Source of the DNA: Nonomuraea spiralis
GTDB taxonomy: Bacteria > Actinomycetota > Actinomycetes > Streptosporangiales > Streptosporangiaceae
NCBI RefSeq assembly: GCF_014648435.1
Contig: NZ_BMRC01000010.1
Span: forward strand, 124,001-188,000
DNA length: 64,000 bases
Reading direction: 5' to 3'
Below the pieces are notes generated by a model. That model did no database searches. It was not told the origin of the DNA and worked only from the letters and a program-made list of their open reading frames with translations. Positions 43,383-51,777 of the stretch are shown in pieces. Both the position numbers and the translations under genes were made by a program. Numbering within the stretch: the stretch's first letter is position 1; each line of letters opens with the position of its first letter.

Positions 43383-44759
43383 GTGAGAACACGGTTGCGC
43401 CGGTCGCTGCGCACGCGGCTGGCACTGCTCGCCGGCATCGCCATGTTGCTGCTGAACATCGTCGTCAGCGGCTTCGTGTTGTTCGGCATCCACGACGACG
43501 TCACCGACGTGCGCGCCGGCGAGGTGTCCGGCAAGGCCCTGCGCGTGCTCCTCATGGTCAAGCGCAACCAGCTTCCCCGCGTACTGGAGGACGGCGGGCT
43601 CGACGGCATCCAGGTGGTCGACCCCCTCGGGCGGGCCGTCTCCTGGACGCCGAACCTGACCGCCGCGCCCCGCCAGACGGACCGCCTGCCGCAGCAGGAC
43701 CAGGCCAACTACGTCAGCAAGAGCTGCGACCTGCCCGCCTTCCCCGGCCGGTGCGAGCTCGTGGTCGCCCTGCGCGCGTTCCAGCCGGAGGGCACCTGGA
43801 TCATCTACGCCTTCGACCCGGCGGTCCCCTGGTTCGTCAGCCCGCAGGTGATGTTGTTCCAGGCCGGGGTGTCGGTGCTGCTGGTCGCGCTGACGTGGTT
43901 CGGGGTGTCGCGGGTCGTGGCCAGGACGCTCGCGCCGGTCAGCAGCATCACCAAGAGGCTCGCCGAGATCACCGCCGACGGCGGAGGGCTGCGCGTGCCC
44001 GTACCGGACACCGACGACGAGATCAGGGCCCTGGCCGAGACCGCCAACCAGACCCTGGAACGGCTGGAGACCGCGCGGGCCCGCCAGGAGGCCGCGATGG
44101 AGCAGCAACGAAGATTCGCCGGCGACGCCTCGCACGACCTGCGCAGCCCGATCACCGCCATGCGCGCGCAGGTCGAGGAGGCGATGCTGCACCCTGAGGA
44201 GACCGACTGGACCGAGACCAGCACCCAGGTGCTGGCCAGCCTCGACCGGTTGCAGGCCATCGTCACCGACCTGCTCACCCTGACCAGGCTGGACGCCGGC
44301 GCCCCGAGCGACCACGAGCCGGTGGACCTGGGCGAGCTGGTCGTCGCCGAGACCACCAGGGCCCGTACCAAGCGCGTGGTCACCGACCCGCAGGAGGGCG
44401 TGGTCGTCATGGGCGACCGGCTGCAGCTCACCCGCCTGCTGACGAACCTGCTGGACAACGCCGAGCGGCACGCCGAGACGCGGGTGGTCGTGACGGTCCG
44501 GGAGGAGGACGGGCAGGCCGTACTGGAGGTGCTGGACGACGGCGGGGGCATCGAGCCGGACCAGCGCGAGGTCGTCTTCCAGCGCTTCACCCGCCTCGAC
44601 GACTCCCGCAACCGCGACGCCGGCGGCACCGGCCTCGGGTTGTCGATCGCCCGCGAGATCGCGACCGCGCACGACGGCACGCTCACCATCGAGGACTCCC
44701 CCAAGGGCGCCCGCTTCGTCCTCCGCCTCCCCCTCCCTGAGCACACTTTGGAGCGCTGA
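43383..44759 (+). CDS. Sensor histidine kinase (orphan)
   Basis: This 458-aa membrane kinase has an N-terminal TM helix (about 13-36), an extracytoplasmic sensor of about 115 aa containing two Cys (KSCDLPAFPGRCEL), a second TM (about 158-178) and a HAMP linker (VARTLAPVSSITKRLAEI). The HisKA H-box is RFAGDASHDLRSPITAM, and the HATPase domain has LLTNLLDNAERH, VLDDGGGI and GTGLGLSIARE. The start is a GTG at 43383 behind a GGGGGG run. No response regulator gene is adjacent, which is unusual for this class. The gene after it is a convergent Ser/Thr kinase. Confidence 0.92.
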   Translation: MRTRLRRSLRTRLALLAGIAMLLLNIVVSGFVLFGIHDDVTDVRAGEVSGKALRVLLMVKRNQLPRVLEDGGLDGIQVVDPLGRAVSWTPNLTAAPRQTDRLPQQDQANYVSKSCDLPAFPGRCELVVALRAFQPEGTWIIYAFDPAVPWFVSPQVMLFQAGVSVLLVALTWFGVSRVVARTLAPVSSITKRLAEITADGGGLRVPVPDTDDEIRALAETANQTLERLETARARQEAAMEQQRRFAGDASHDLRSPITAMRAQVEEAMLHPEETDWTETSTQVLASLDRLQAIVTDLLTLTRLDAGAPSDHEPVDLGELVVAETTRARTKRVVTDPQEGVVVMGDRLQLTRLLTNLLDNAERHAETRVVVTVREEDGQAVLEVLDDGGGIEPDQREVVFQRFTRLDDSRNRDAGGTGLGLSIAREIATAHDGTLTIEDSPKGARFVLRLPLPEHTLER

Positions 44760-44780
44760 CGCCGGGGGTGGGGCTGGGCG

Positions 44781-46328
44781 CTAGTTGTGCTTGGTCTGTC
44801 CGTTGCCCTTGCCGCGGCCGAGGCCCTTGCCGTGCTTGGTGTCGGCCCCCTTGAGGCCGACCTTCCTGCCCTTGCCCGCCCCCGCGCCGACCACGGCGCG
44901 GGGCCGGGCGGAGGGCTGGACGGGCAGGCGGCGGGCACTCTCGCGGGCATTCTCGTCGGCGCTTCCGGAGGCCCGGTCAGGGGTACGGTCGCGCGACACG
45001 GCGACGGGGTGCAGGTCGCCCTCGTGCTCGGCGACCTGGTCGGGCGCGGGGTCGGCATAGGCGGGCGTACGGGGGGCGGGGGCGTCGTCGCCGGTCCAGG
45101 AGGTGGTGACGAGCACGCTGGTGATCAGCGCGGCCAGGGCGGTGACCTGCCGCCACCGCTGCGGCCTGATGGGCTGCGGGATCGACACCGAGAACGGCGA
45201 CAACTGCCGATGCTCCCGAAGCCCCCGGGCCAGCCCGTGAACGCCGCCGCGCATCGCCCGGCCCCACTCGACGGTCCTGACCCCGGAACGCCCCTCCCGG
45301 GCCTGTCCGTGGGGTCGTCGTCCCGGGTGTTCCGGATCGGTGACCGCGCGCGTCACGCCGTCGGCGCCCTCGCCACCGCCCGTCTCCAGGGGGACGGCGG
45401 CCGCGGTGGGTTCGGGGCCGAGGGTCGGCGGGAAGAGATCGCCGGTCCGGGGAAGGGCGGCGGCCACCGGGACGGCGGCGGTGTCGCAGGGCTTCTCGTC
45501 GTACAGGGCGGCCACCCGGGTCAGGCGCCGCCGGGCTTCGTCGCCGTCGATCCGGCGCGCGGGGTCCTTCTCCAACAGCCCGGCGATGACCGGCGCGAGC
45601 GGCCCGGCCTGGTGGAACGGGGCCGGCCGGGAGGTCAGCACCGCGGTCAGGGCCGCCAGATGGCCGCTGTGAGGGAAGGGCGAGTGGCCTTCGACGGCCG
45701 CGTACAGGGTGGCGCCGAGCGACCACAGGTCGGCCTGTGGGCTGGCCGGGCCGCCGCGCAGGCGTTCGGGGGCGATGTACGCCGGTGTGCCGACCACCGT
45801 GCCCGACTGGGTGAGGTGGGCCTGGTCGTCCAGGGTGGTGGCCAGGCCGAAGTCGGTGAGCAGGGCGTGGCGATCGCCGTTCAGCAGGATGTTCCCGGGT
45901 TTGACGTCGCGGTGCACGATGCCGTCGGCGTGCGCCGCGCTCAGCGCCTCAAGGACCTGCAACCCGATGCGCGCGGTCTCGGGCGCGGACAGCGGCCCGC
46001 GTTCGGCGATCACGTCGGCGAGGCTGCGCGAGGGAACGAGTTGCAACACGATCCACGGCCGCTCGTCGGCCACCACCACGTCGTAGACGGCGGCGATGTG
46101 CGGGTGGGTCAGCCGGGCGGCCAGCCGGGCCTCCCGCATCGTACGCCCGAGCAGCCGCTCCCGCTCGTCGCCCATCGTGTGCCCGAGGGTGACCTCCTTG
46201 ACCGCGACCGGCCGGTCGAGCAGCTCGTCGTGCGCCCTCCAGACCCGGCCCATGCCACCCTGGCCCAGCTCGGACAGCAGCCGGTAGCGTCCCGCCAGCA
46301 ACCAGCCCGCACAGTGCGAAAGTGACAT
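44781..46328 (-). CDS. Membrane-anchored Ser/Thr protein kinase (PknB-like)
   Basis: The 515-aa protein has a Hanks-type kinase domain at residues 8-275: Gly loop LGQGGMGRV, VK in VAVKEV, catalytic HRDVKPGNIL, DFGLATTLD, the P+1 region GTPAYIAPE and DLWSLG. A Pro/Arg-rich juxtamembrane segment (about 290-395) leads to a single TM helix (QVTALAALITSVLVTTSW). The C-terminal tail, about 110 aa, is basic and Lys/Gly-rich (KGRKVGLKGADTKHGKGLG). There are no PASTA repeats. It starts at the ATG at 46328 and is divergent from a LuxR-type regulator with a 155-bp shared promoter region (46329-46483). It could phosphorylate regulators; partners cannot be seen from sequence. Confidence 0.92.
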   Translation of the reverse strand: MSLSHCAGWLLAGRYRLLSELGQGGMGRVWRAHDELLDRPVAVKEVTLGHTMGDERERLLGRTMREARLAARLTHPHIAAVYDVVVADERPWIVLQLVPSRSLADVIAERGPLSAPETARIGLQVLEALSAAHADGIVHRDVKPGNILLNGDRHALLTDFGLATTLDDQAHLTQSGTVVGTPAYIAPERLRGGPASPQADLWSLGATLYAAVEGHSPFPHSGHLAALTAVLTSRPAPFHQAGPLAPVIAGLLEKDPARRIDGDEARRRLTRVAALYDEKPCDTAAVPVAAALPRTGDLFPPTLGPEPTAAAVPLETGGGEGADGVTRAVTDPEHPGRRPHGQAREGRSGVRTVEWGRAMRGGVHGLARGLREHRQLSPFSVSIPQPIRPQRWRQVTALAALITSVLVTTSWTGDDAPAPRTPAYADPAPDQVAEHEGDLHPVAVSRDRTPDRASGSADENARESARRLPVQPSARPRAVVGAGAGKGRKVGLKGADTKHGKGLGRGKGNGQTKHN

Positions 46329-46483
46329 GCCGCCAGGCCTACCCGATCATCCCGCCCTCATGCAACGCCCACCTCACAGCCTTCGAACGATCGTGTGAGC
46401 ACGGACGGGCGGCGCCCTCCTTCGCGATTTGGGCATCTCCCCGTGTACCAGCGAAAATGGCATATTGCGCACGTAGGAGGCAT

Positions 46484-47209
46484 GTGAACGAGAGCCAGTC
46501 CCTGGACCAGCTCGCCCGCCGGTTGGAAGAGGTGGTCGGCGAGCTGCGCGGCATCCCGGTGGACATCGAGCGCCTGGAGGACCCCGAGCTCATCCAGCGG
46601 CAGATCCTGCGGGCCTCAAGCGCGGCGGACGAGCTGCGCGCCATGCACCCGGTGGGCTCGCGCGAGCAGGGCCGCGACGAGCAGCGCAGCCGGCGCACCG
46701 TCCTGGACGCCCTGCGCGACGGCCTGACGATGCGCACCATCGTCCATTCGAGCATGCTGGACGACCCGCGCAAGGCGGCCCGGATCAGGGAGCTGCACGC
46801 CGCCGGCGACCTGCACCGGGTCATCGACGAGCCGATCCAGCAGCTCCTCATCTTCGACCGCTCCGTGGCGTTCGTCCGGATCACCCCGCTCGCCTACACG
46901 CCCGGGGCGCTGATGGTCAGGCAGCAGGGGCTGATCGCCACCCTCATCGACCTGTTCGAGCACGCGTGGGCACGGGCCAGGGAGGTCACCGAGCCGGCGT
47001 ACCGGCTGTCGCCGCGGGAGCGGGAGGTGCTGGCGCTGATCGCCGAGGGCCGGTCCAACAGCGCGGTGGCCCGCACGCTGTCGATCACGGAGGCGGCCGT
47101 CGGCAAGCACGTGGCCTCCGTGTTCGCCAAGCTCGACCTGCCCGCCACCGAGGACGACAACCGGCGGGTGCTGGCGGTGCTGGCGTACCTGCGCGGCTCG
47201 GCGAGGTAG
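46484..47209 (+). CDS. LuxR/NarL-type HTH regulator with N-terminal TrmB-like sensor region
   Basis: The 241-aa regulator has a LuxR-type HTH in its last 60 residues (LSPREREVLALIAEGRSNSAVARTL and ITEAAVGKHVASVFAKLDL). The N-terminal 170 residues lack a phospho-acceptor receiver domain; they resemble the HTH-TrmB/PLD-like sensor part found in many actinobacterial 'helix-turn-helix transcriptional regulators'. The GTG at 46484 is chosen because GTAGGAGG ends 3 nt before it. That spacing is short, and an earlier in-frame ATG at 46457 lacks an RBS. It is divergent from the Ser/Thr kinase; a functional link is possible but not shown. Confidence 0.82.
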   Translation: MNESQSLDQLARRLEEVVGELRGIPVDIERLEDPELIQRQILRASSAADELRAMHPVGSREQGRDEQRSRRTVLDALRDGLTMRTIVHSSMLDDPRKAARIRELHAAGDLHRVIDEPIQQLLIFDRSVAFVRITPLAYTPGALMVRQQGLIATLIDLFEHAWARAREVTEPAYRLSPREREVLALIAEGRSNSAVARTLSITEAAVGKHVASVFAKLDLPATEDDNRRVLAVLAYLRGSAR

Positions 47210-47270
47210 GGCCAGGGCTACCCCGGCCTCGTCCCAGCCCCCGTGTGCGCGGGTCGCTCGGGGCACTTCG

Positions 47271-47825
47271 ATGGACCTCATGCAGCGAATGACTGGATTG
47301 CTGGTCGGCGCGGTGTTCGGCGCGGTGTTCGTCGTCGTCAACGCGCGCGGCCCCCTCGACCCCGTGACCGCGAACGTCCTGCGGGCGGCCGCCTGCCTGG
47401 CGGCGGCGGCCGTGCTCGCGATGTGGTTCCGTACCGCCCGGCGGGAACGTCCCGCCCCGGCCGCCCCGGCCGCCCGGCGGGGCATGTTCGGGGCCGGTTA
47501 CCTGGCCGTGGTCGTGGCCGAGGCGGTCCTGCTGTTCGGCGGGCTGCGGGTGCTGGCCGCCCTCGGACGCCCCGAGGAGGGGAACGTGGGGTGGGTCGCG
47601 TTCGTGGTGGGCGTGCACTTCGTCGCGCTGGCGCCGATCTGGAAGGACTGGAGCATCGCGGTGCCCGGCGTGGCGCTCACGCTGCTCGGCGCCGGGGGGC
47701 TCGTGCTGGCGGCCACGCCGGCGGTGGCGTGGGTGCCGATCGTCAGCGGGGTGCTGTCCGGCGTCGTGCTCCTGGCCGGCAGCCTCACCTTCGGCTGGCG
47801 CGGCCTGGCCCAGCCCACGACCTGA
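47271..47825 (+). CDS. Small integral membrane protein, unknown function
   Basis: The 184-aa protein has about six hydrophobic spans (MTGLLVGAVFGAVFVVV, ANVLRAAACLAAAAVLAMW, YLAVVVAEAVLLFGG, WVAFVVGVHFVALAPIW, VPGVALTLLGAGGLVLAA, IVSGVLSGVVLLAGSLT) and a short basic loop (FRTARRERPAP) after the second. No transporter motif is visible. The ATG at 47271 starts the ORF and a second at 47280 is possible; no clear RBS. It lies 61 bp after the LuxR-type gene, and co-transcription is possible. Confidence 0.72.
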   Translation: MDLMQRMTGLLVGAVFGAVFVVVNARGPLDPVTANVLRAAACLAAAAVLAMWFRTARRERPAPAAPAARRGMFGAGYLAVVVAEAVLLFGGLRVLAALGRPEEGNVGWVAFVVGVHFVALAPIWKDWSIAVPGVALTLLGAGGLVLAATPAVAWVPIVSGVLSGVVLLAGSLTFGWRGLAQPTT

Positions 47826-47919
47826 CCCGGCCGGCGGGCGGCGCGCCTCCTTCTCTCACATCGACCACCTGATACCCTCTGTGATGAATTGATTACTTTC
47901 TGTCGCTAGGGGAGCTAGT

Positions 47920-49077
47920 GTGAAGGTCGCCTGCGTCGGCGGTGGTCCCGCCAGCCTGTACTTCTCGATCCTGATGAAGCGGGTCGACCCGTCCTACGAG
48001 GTCACCGTCCACGAGCGCAACCCGGCCGGGTCGACGTACGGCTGGGGCGTGACCTACTGGGACGACCTGCTCAACAACCTGCGCGCCGCCGACGCCGAGT
48101 CGGCGGACGTCATCAGGGAGAACTCGATCCGCTGGGACAGCTGGGTCACCCACGTCCAGGACCGCGCGACGGTGACGTTGTCGGAGTCGGACGAGGGCTT
48201 CGGCATCTGCCGTCACCGCCTGCTCGACATCCTCGCCGACCGCGCCCGCTCCCTCGGCGTGCAGGTCGAGTACGGCCGCGAGATCACCAGCCGGGACGAA
48301 CTGGACGCCGACCTCGTCGTCGCGGGCGACGGCATCAACAGCGTGCTGCGCGAGCGCCACGCCGACCACTTCGGCTCCGAGGTCGCGGTCGGCCGCAACC
48401 ACTACATCTGGCTCGGCACCACCAAGTTCTTCGACTCCTTCACCTTCGCCTTCGTCGAGACCGCGCACGGCTGGATCTGGTGTTACTGCTACGTCTACAG
48501 CGACGACCACAGCACGTGCGTCGTCGAGTGCTCCCCCGAGACCTGGAAGGGGCTCGGCCTCGACCAGGCCTCCCAGGCCGACGGGCTGGCGCTGCTGGAG
48601 AAGCTGTTCGCCGACATCCTCGACGGCCATCCGCTGATCGGCCGGGCCAACTCCGACGGCACCGCCAACTGGCTGAACTTCCGCACCCTGACCAACCGCA
48701 CGTGGTACCGCGACGACCTCGTGCTGCTCGGGGACGCCGCGCACACCACCCACTACTCCATCGGCGCGGGCACCGCCCTTGCCTTCGGGGACGCCGCCTT
48801 CCTGGTCAACGCGCTACAGGCGGAACCGGAGCTGGGGGCCGCCCTGGCCCGCTACGACCGCGAACGCCGTTCGGCGATCCGCCCGCACCAGAAGTCGGCC
48901 CGCTACAGCGCCCAGTGGTACGAGAACCTGCCGCGCTACATCGGCTACCCGCCGATTCAGATGATCGCGCTGCTCGGCCAGCGGCACTCCGCGGTGCTCC
49001 CGCACGTGCCGCCCCGCCTGTACATCATGGCCGACCGCGTGATGGGCTGGATCGGCGGCGGGCTCGGCAAGCGCTGA
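47920..49077 (+). CDS. VioD / anthraniloyl-CoA-monooxygenase-like flavin hydroxylase
   Basis: The 385-aa class A flavoprotein begins VACVGGGPASLYFSILMKR, with GWGVTYWDDLLNNLR, VVAGDGINSVLR and GRNHYIWLGTTKFFDSFTF. It then has VECSPETWKGLGLDQAS and the FAD motif LVLLGDAAHTTHYSIGAGTALAFGDA. The GRNxYIWxGT and VECSxET stretches are shared with violacein synthase VioD and with the monooxygenase half of anthraniloyl-CoA monooxygenase/reductases, so an aromatic or indolic substrate is likely. The start is a GTG at 47920 after GGGGAG. The gene is single; AT-richer sequence at 47860-47910 is its probable promoter. Alternative: a salicylyl-CoA-type hydroxylase. Confidence 0.83.
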   Translation: MKVACVGGGPASLYFSILMKRVDPSYEVTVHERNPAGSTYGWGVTYWDDLLNNLRAADAESADVIRENSIRWDSWVTHVQDRATVTLSESDEGFGICRHRLLDILADRARSLGVQVEYGREITSRDELDADLVVAGDGINSVLRERHADHFGSEVAVGRNHYIWLGTTKFFDSFTFAFVETAHGWIWCYCYVYSDDHSTCVVECSPETWKGLGLDQASQADGLALLEKLFADILDGHPLIGRANSDGTANWLNFRTLTNRTWYRDDLVLLGDAAHTTHYSIGAGTALAFGDAAFLVNALQAEPELGAALARYDRERRSAIRPHQKSARYSAQWYENLPRYIGYPPIQMIALLGQRHSAVLPHVPPRLYIMADRVMGWIGGGLGKR

Positions 49078-49119
49078 CCAGAGGGCCGGACCCTCCGGTC
49101 GGCGCCGCCCGGCCGTGGA

Positions 49120-49656
49120 TCAGGGGAAGTCCTTCGGGTTCACGGGGCTGGTGCGCGCGTTGCCACCCCTGATCGGGTTGAGGGTCAGGGTCCAGATGGT
49201 GTACTGGGTCGAGGTCGTACGGAAGCGCAGCCGGTTGTTGAACTTCTGGTACGTCGCGGCCCTGGTGAAGCGGCCCTTCGACGTGCTGAACCGGTAGCCG
49301 GTCGTGAAGAAGATCCGGTACGTGCCGTCCCTGACGTCCTTGATGCGGGCCGTGGATCTCGCCCGCACGTAGATGCTGACCGCCTTGGCCCGGCCTCTGA
49401 CGATGGTGACGACGCCGTCCTTGGACGTGCCGTTCTTGATCTTGAGTACGCCGTTGCCGCCGCTGATGCGGTCGTAGATGATCCGGCCGTTGGACGGGCG
49501 GGAGGCGGCGGCCGACTGCGTGACGGAGGCGGTCTCCAGGCCCGCCGTGGTGGCGCCGGCCGGGGCGGAGGTCAGCAGCGCGCCGGTCAGAGCGACGGCC
49601 GCGACGAGCCCGGCACGTAACGGGGTCGCTTCGAGGAGTCTTCTCACCAGGGTCAT
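49120..49656 (-). CDS. Secreted protein, unknown function
   Basis: The 178-aa precursor has a signal peptide (LVRRLLEATPLRAGLVAAVAL, cleavage near APAGA, about residue 35). The mature beta-rich domain carries GRIIYDRISGGNGVLKIKNG, VVTIVRGRAKAVSIYVRAR, VRDGTYRIFFTTGYRF and FTRAATYQKFNNRLRF. The pattern suggests a small extracellular Ig-like or C2-like beta-sandwich found in several actinobacterial secreted proteins; no enzyme motif. AAGGAG lies 7 nt before the ATG at 49656. It is convergent with the flavin hydroxylase gene, and the 43-bp gap holds only a weak GC hairpin. Confidence 0.72.
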   Translation of the reverse strand: MTLVRRLLEATPLRAGLVAAVALTGALLTSAPAGATTAGLETASVTQSAAASRPSNGRIIYDRISGGNGVLKIKNGTSKDGVVTIVRGRAKAVSIYVRARSTARIKDVRDGTYRIFFTTGYRFSTSKGRFTRAATYQKFNNRLRFRTTSTQYTIWTLTLNPIRGGNARTSPVNPKDFP

Positions 49657-49715
49657 CTCCTTGGGGGGGCATGGTCAGACTGATCGCGTACCCGTGTATA
49701 TCAGGACAGATAGCT

Positions 49716-49729
49716 TCTACACTCGTAGA
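49716..49729. promoter_or_regulatory. TCTAC-N4-GTAGA operator upstream of alpha/beta hydrolase 1
   Basis: TCTAC-ACTC-GTAGA lies 37 bp before the hydrolase start, in an AT-richer promoter segment (49680-49740). An identical half-site pair with the same 4-nt spacing lies before the phosphotriesterase operon at 53939-53952. Confidence 0.6.
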
Positions 49730-49765
49730 CTTTAAACCGCCCGTACACCTCCGAGAGGCGGCACG

Positions 49766-50737
49766 ATGAGCTACGTCCCCGTTCCCTACGACCCTGAGCT
49801 GGCGGAAGGTCTCGCGGCGTTCCTGGCGGCGGTCGAGAGCGTCCCGCTGCGCGCGGACACCATCCTGCGCAATCGCGAGATCTTCGCCGGGCTGATCCCG
49901 CCCATGGAGGAGATCGTCGGCGACCGGCCCGTCGAGTGGTGGGACGTGGACGTGCCCGGCCCCGAAGGCGCCCCCGACGTCACCCTCACCGTCGTACGTC
50001 CCAAGGGCGGGCCCGCGCCCGGCGCGGCGGCCGTGTACGAGATCCACGGCGGCGGGATGATCCTCGGCACCCGGTTCTTCGGCGTCGAGAGCCTGATCCA
50101 GGCGGCCCTGGACCACGGCATGGTCGGCGTGACGGTCGAGTACCGCCTGGCTCCCGAGCACCCGGCCCCGGCGGCGGCCGAGGACTGCTACGCGGGCTAC
50201 CTCTGGACCGCCGGGCACGCCGGGGAGCTGGGGTTCGACCCGGGCCGCCTGGTCGTGTCCGGGTTCAGCGCCGGGGGCGGGCTCACGGCGTCCGTCGGCA
50301 TCCTGGCGCGCGACCGGAACGGCCCGGCCGCCGCCGGTCTCTACATCGGCGCGCCCATGATCGACGACCGGAACTCGACCGTGTCGAGCCACCAGTACGA
50401 CGGCATCGGCGCCTGGGACCGCAACAACAACGACACCGCCTGGACCGCCCTGCTCGGCGACCGGCGCGGCGGCCCGGACGTCTTGCCGCACGAGGTCCCG
50501 GCGCGGGCGGCCGACCTGTCGGGATTGCCGCCGGTCTTCATCGAGGTCGGGGCGGCCGAGGTGTTCCGCGACGAGGCGGTCGAGTTCGCCGGCCGCGTCT
50601 GGGCCACCGGCGGGCAGGCGGAGCTGCACGTGTGGGCGGGCGGCCACCACGGCTTCGCGAGCACGCCCGGCGCCCGCGTCTCCCGCGCCGCCCTGGAGGC
50701 CAGGCACTCCTGGTTCCAACGCACCCTGGGCATCTGA
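49766..50737 (+). CDS. Alpha/beta hydrolase, HSL family (copy 1)
   Basis: The 323-aa esterase/lipase of the hormone-sensitive-lipase group has oxyanion motif YEIHGGGMILG (about 93-103), VEYRLAPEHPAPAAAEDCYAG and nucleophile elbow VSGFSAGGGL. The likely catalytic Asp is in AAEVFRDEAVEF and the His in GGHHGF. It hydrolyses short acyl esters or lactone-type substrates; the natural substrate is unknown. It starts at the ATG at 49766 and is strongly similar to the product of the gene at 50789-51766 on the opposite strand (shared STVSSHQYDG and RAADLSGLPP.F.E.G). The pair therefore arose by duplication and is probably co-regulated through the shared TCTAC-N4-GTAGA boxes. Confidence 0.9.
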   Translation: MSYVPVPYDPELAEGLAAFLAAVESVPLRADTILRNREIFAGLIPPMEEIVGDRPVEWWDVDVPGPEGAPDVTLTVVRPKGGPAPGAAAVYEIHGGGMILGTRFFGVESLIQAALDHGMVGVTVEYRLAPEHPAPAAAEDCYAGYLWTAGHAGELGFDPGRLVVSGFSAGGGLTASVGILARDRNGPAAAGLYIGAPMIDDRNSTVSSHQYDGIGAWDRNNNDTAWTALLGDRRGGPDVLPHEVPARAADLSGLPPVFIEVGAAEVFRDEAVEFAGRVWATGGQAELHVWAGGHHGFASTPGARVSRAALEARHSWFQRTLGI

Positions 50738-50788
50738 GGTGGGGGCGTCCCGGAGGCGAAGGCAGGCGGCGGGCCGGACCCCCGGGGA

Positions 50789-51766
50789 TCAGAGGGAGAG
50801 GGTGCGGCGGAACCAGGAGAGGCGGGAGGCGAGGGCGGCCGCGGTGACCTCGTGGTCCGGGGCGAAGATGTCGAACCCGTGGAAGGCGCCGCCCCAGATG
50901 TGCAGCTCGGCCTGCCCGCCGGCGGCCCAGATCCGGGTGGCGTACGCCACGTCCTCGTCGCGGAACAGCTCGGCGCTGCCCGCCTCGACGAACGCGGGCG
51001 GCAACCCCGACAGGTCGGCCGCCCGCGCCGGGGCCGCGTACACCGGCACGTCGGCGTCCGGGTCGCCGGCCCGCTCGCCGAGCAGCGCCCGCCAGCCGAG
51101 CAGGTTGAGTGCACGCGGCCAGGTGCCGAGGCCGTCGTACTGGTGGCTGGACACCGTCGTGTTCAGGTCGTCCAGCATCGGGCAGAGCAGGAGCTGCCCG
51201 GCCAGGTGCGGCCCGCCGCGGTCGCGGGCCAGCAGGGCGACCCCGGCGGCCAGCCCGCCTCCGGCGCTGCCGCCCATGACCACGATGCGCCGGGGGTCCA
51301 CGCCCAGCTCGGCGGCGTGCCCGGACATCCAGGTCAGACCGGCGTAGCAGTCCTCGACCGGCGCCGGGTGGGGGTGCTCGGGGGCCAGGCGGTACTCGAC
51401 GTTGACGGCGACGACGCCCAGCTCCTCGACGAGCGCGACCAGGCGCGGGGTGTCCATGGCCCGGTGGCCGGTGATCATGCCGCCGCCGTGGATGTTGTAG
51501 AGCCCGGGGACCGGAGTCGTCGCGCGGCGCGGGCGCAGGACGGTGATCTCCAGGTCGGGCGCGCCGGCCGGGCCGGGGACGAGCCGCTCCTCGGCGTCGA
51601 TCTCCCGGTCGCCGATCACCTCGGCGACCGGGAGCATGGGCATGGCCGCGCCGGCGGCGCGCATGAGGGGGATGGTGTCGAGGGTCGGCGCGGGGCCGTC
51701 CGCGGCGGGCATGCCGGCCAGGACGGCGGTCAGCGCCGGGTCGAAGGGCACGGGGGTGGGGGGCAT
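50789..51766 (-). CDS. Alpha/beta hydrolase, HSL family (copy 2)
   Basis: The 325-aa paralogue of the convergent hydrolase at 49766-50737 has YNIHGGGMITG, VEYRLAPEHPHPAPVEDCYAG, nucleophile VMGGSAGGGLAAG, Asp in SAELFRDEDVAY and His in GAFHGF. It is the third gene of a minus-strand operon behind two phosphotriesterase-family genes. The ATG at 51766 lies 11 bp after the upstream stop, with AGGAG in between. The longer reading frame continuing upstream to 52042 is shadow sequence of the phosphotriesterase gene. Co-transcription suggests that the esterase and the lactonase-like enzymes act on the same compound. Confidence 0.9.
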   Translation of the reverse strand: MPPTPVPFDPALTAVLAGMPAADGPAPTLDTIPLMRAAGAAMPMLPVAEVIGDREIDAEERLVPGPAGAPDLEITVLRPRRATTPVPGLYNIHGGGMITGHRAMDTPRLVALVEELGVVAVNVEYRLAPEHPHPAPVEDCYAGLTWMSGHAAELGVDPRRIVVMGGSAGGGLAAGVALLARDRGGPHLAGQLLLCPMLDDLNTTVSSHQYDGLGTWPRALNLLGWRALLGERAGDPDADVPVYAAPARAADLSGLPPAFVEAGSAELFRDEDVAYATRIWAAGGQAELHIWGGAFHGFDIFAPDHEVTAAALASRLSWFRRTLSL

Positions 51767-51777
51767 GGTTCTCCTGA

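Noticed and set aside
49078..49119. Possible terminator CCGGA...TCCGG between two convergent genes.
   Set aside because: The stem is only 5 bp with a 3-nt loop and no T-tract, too weak to call.
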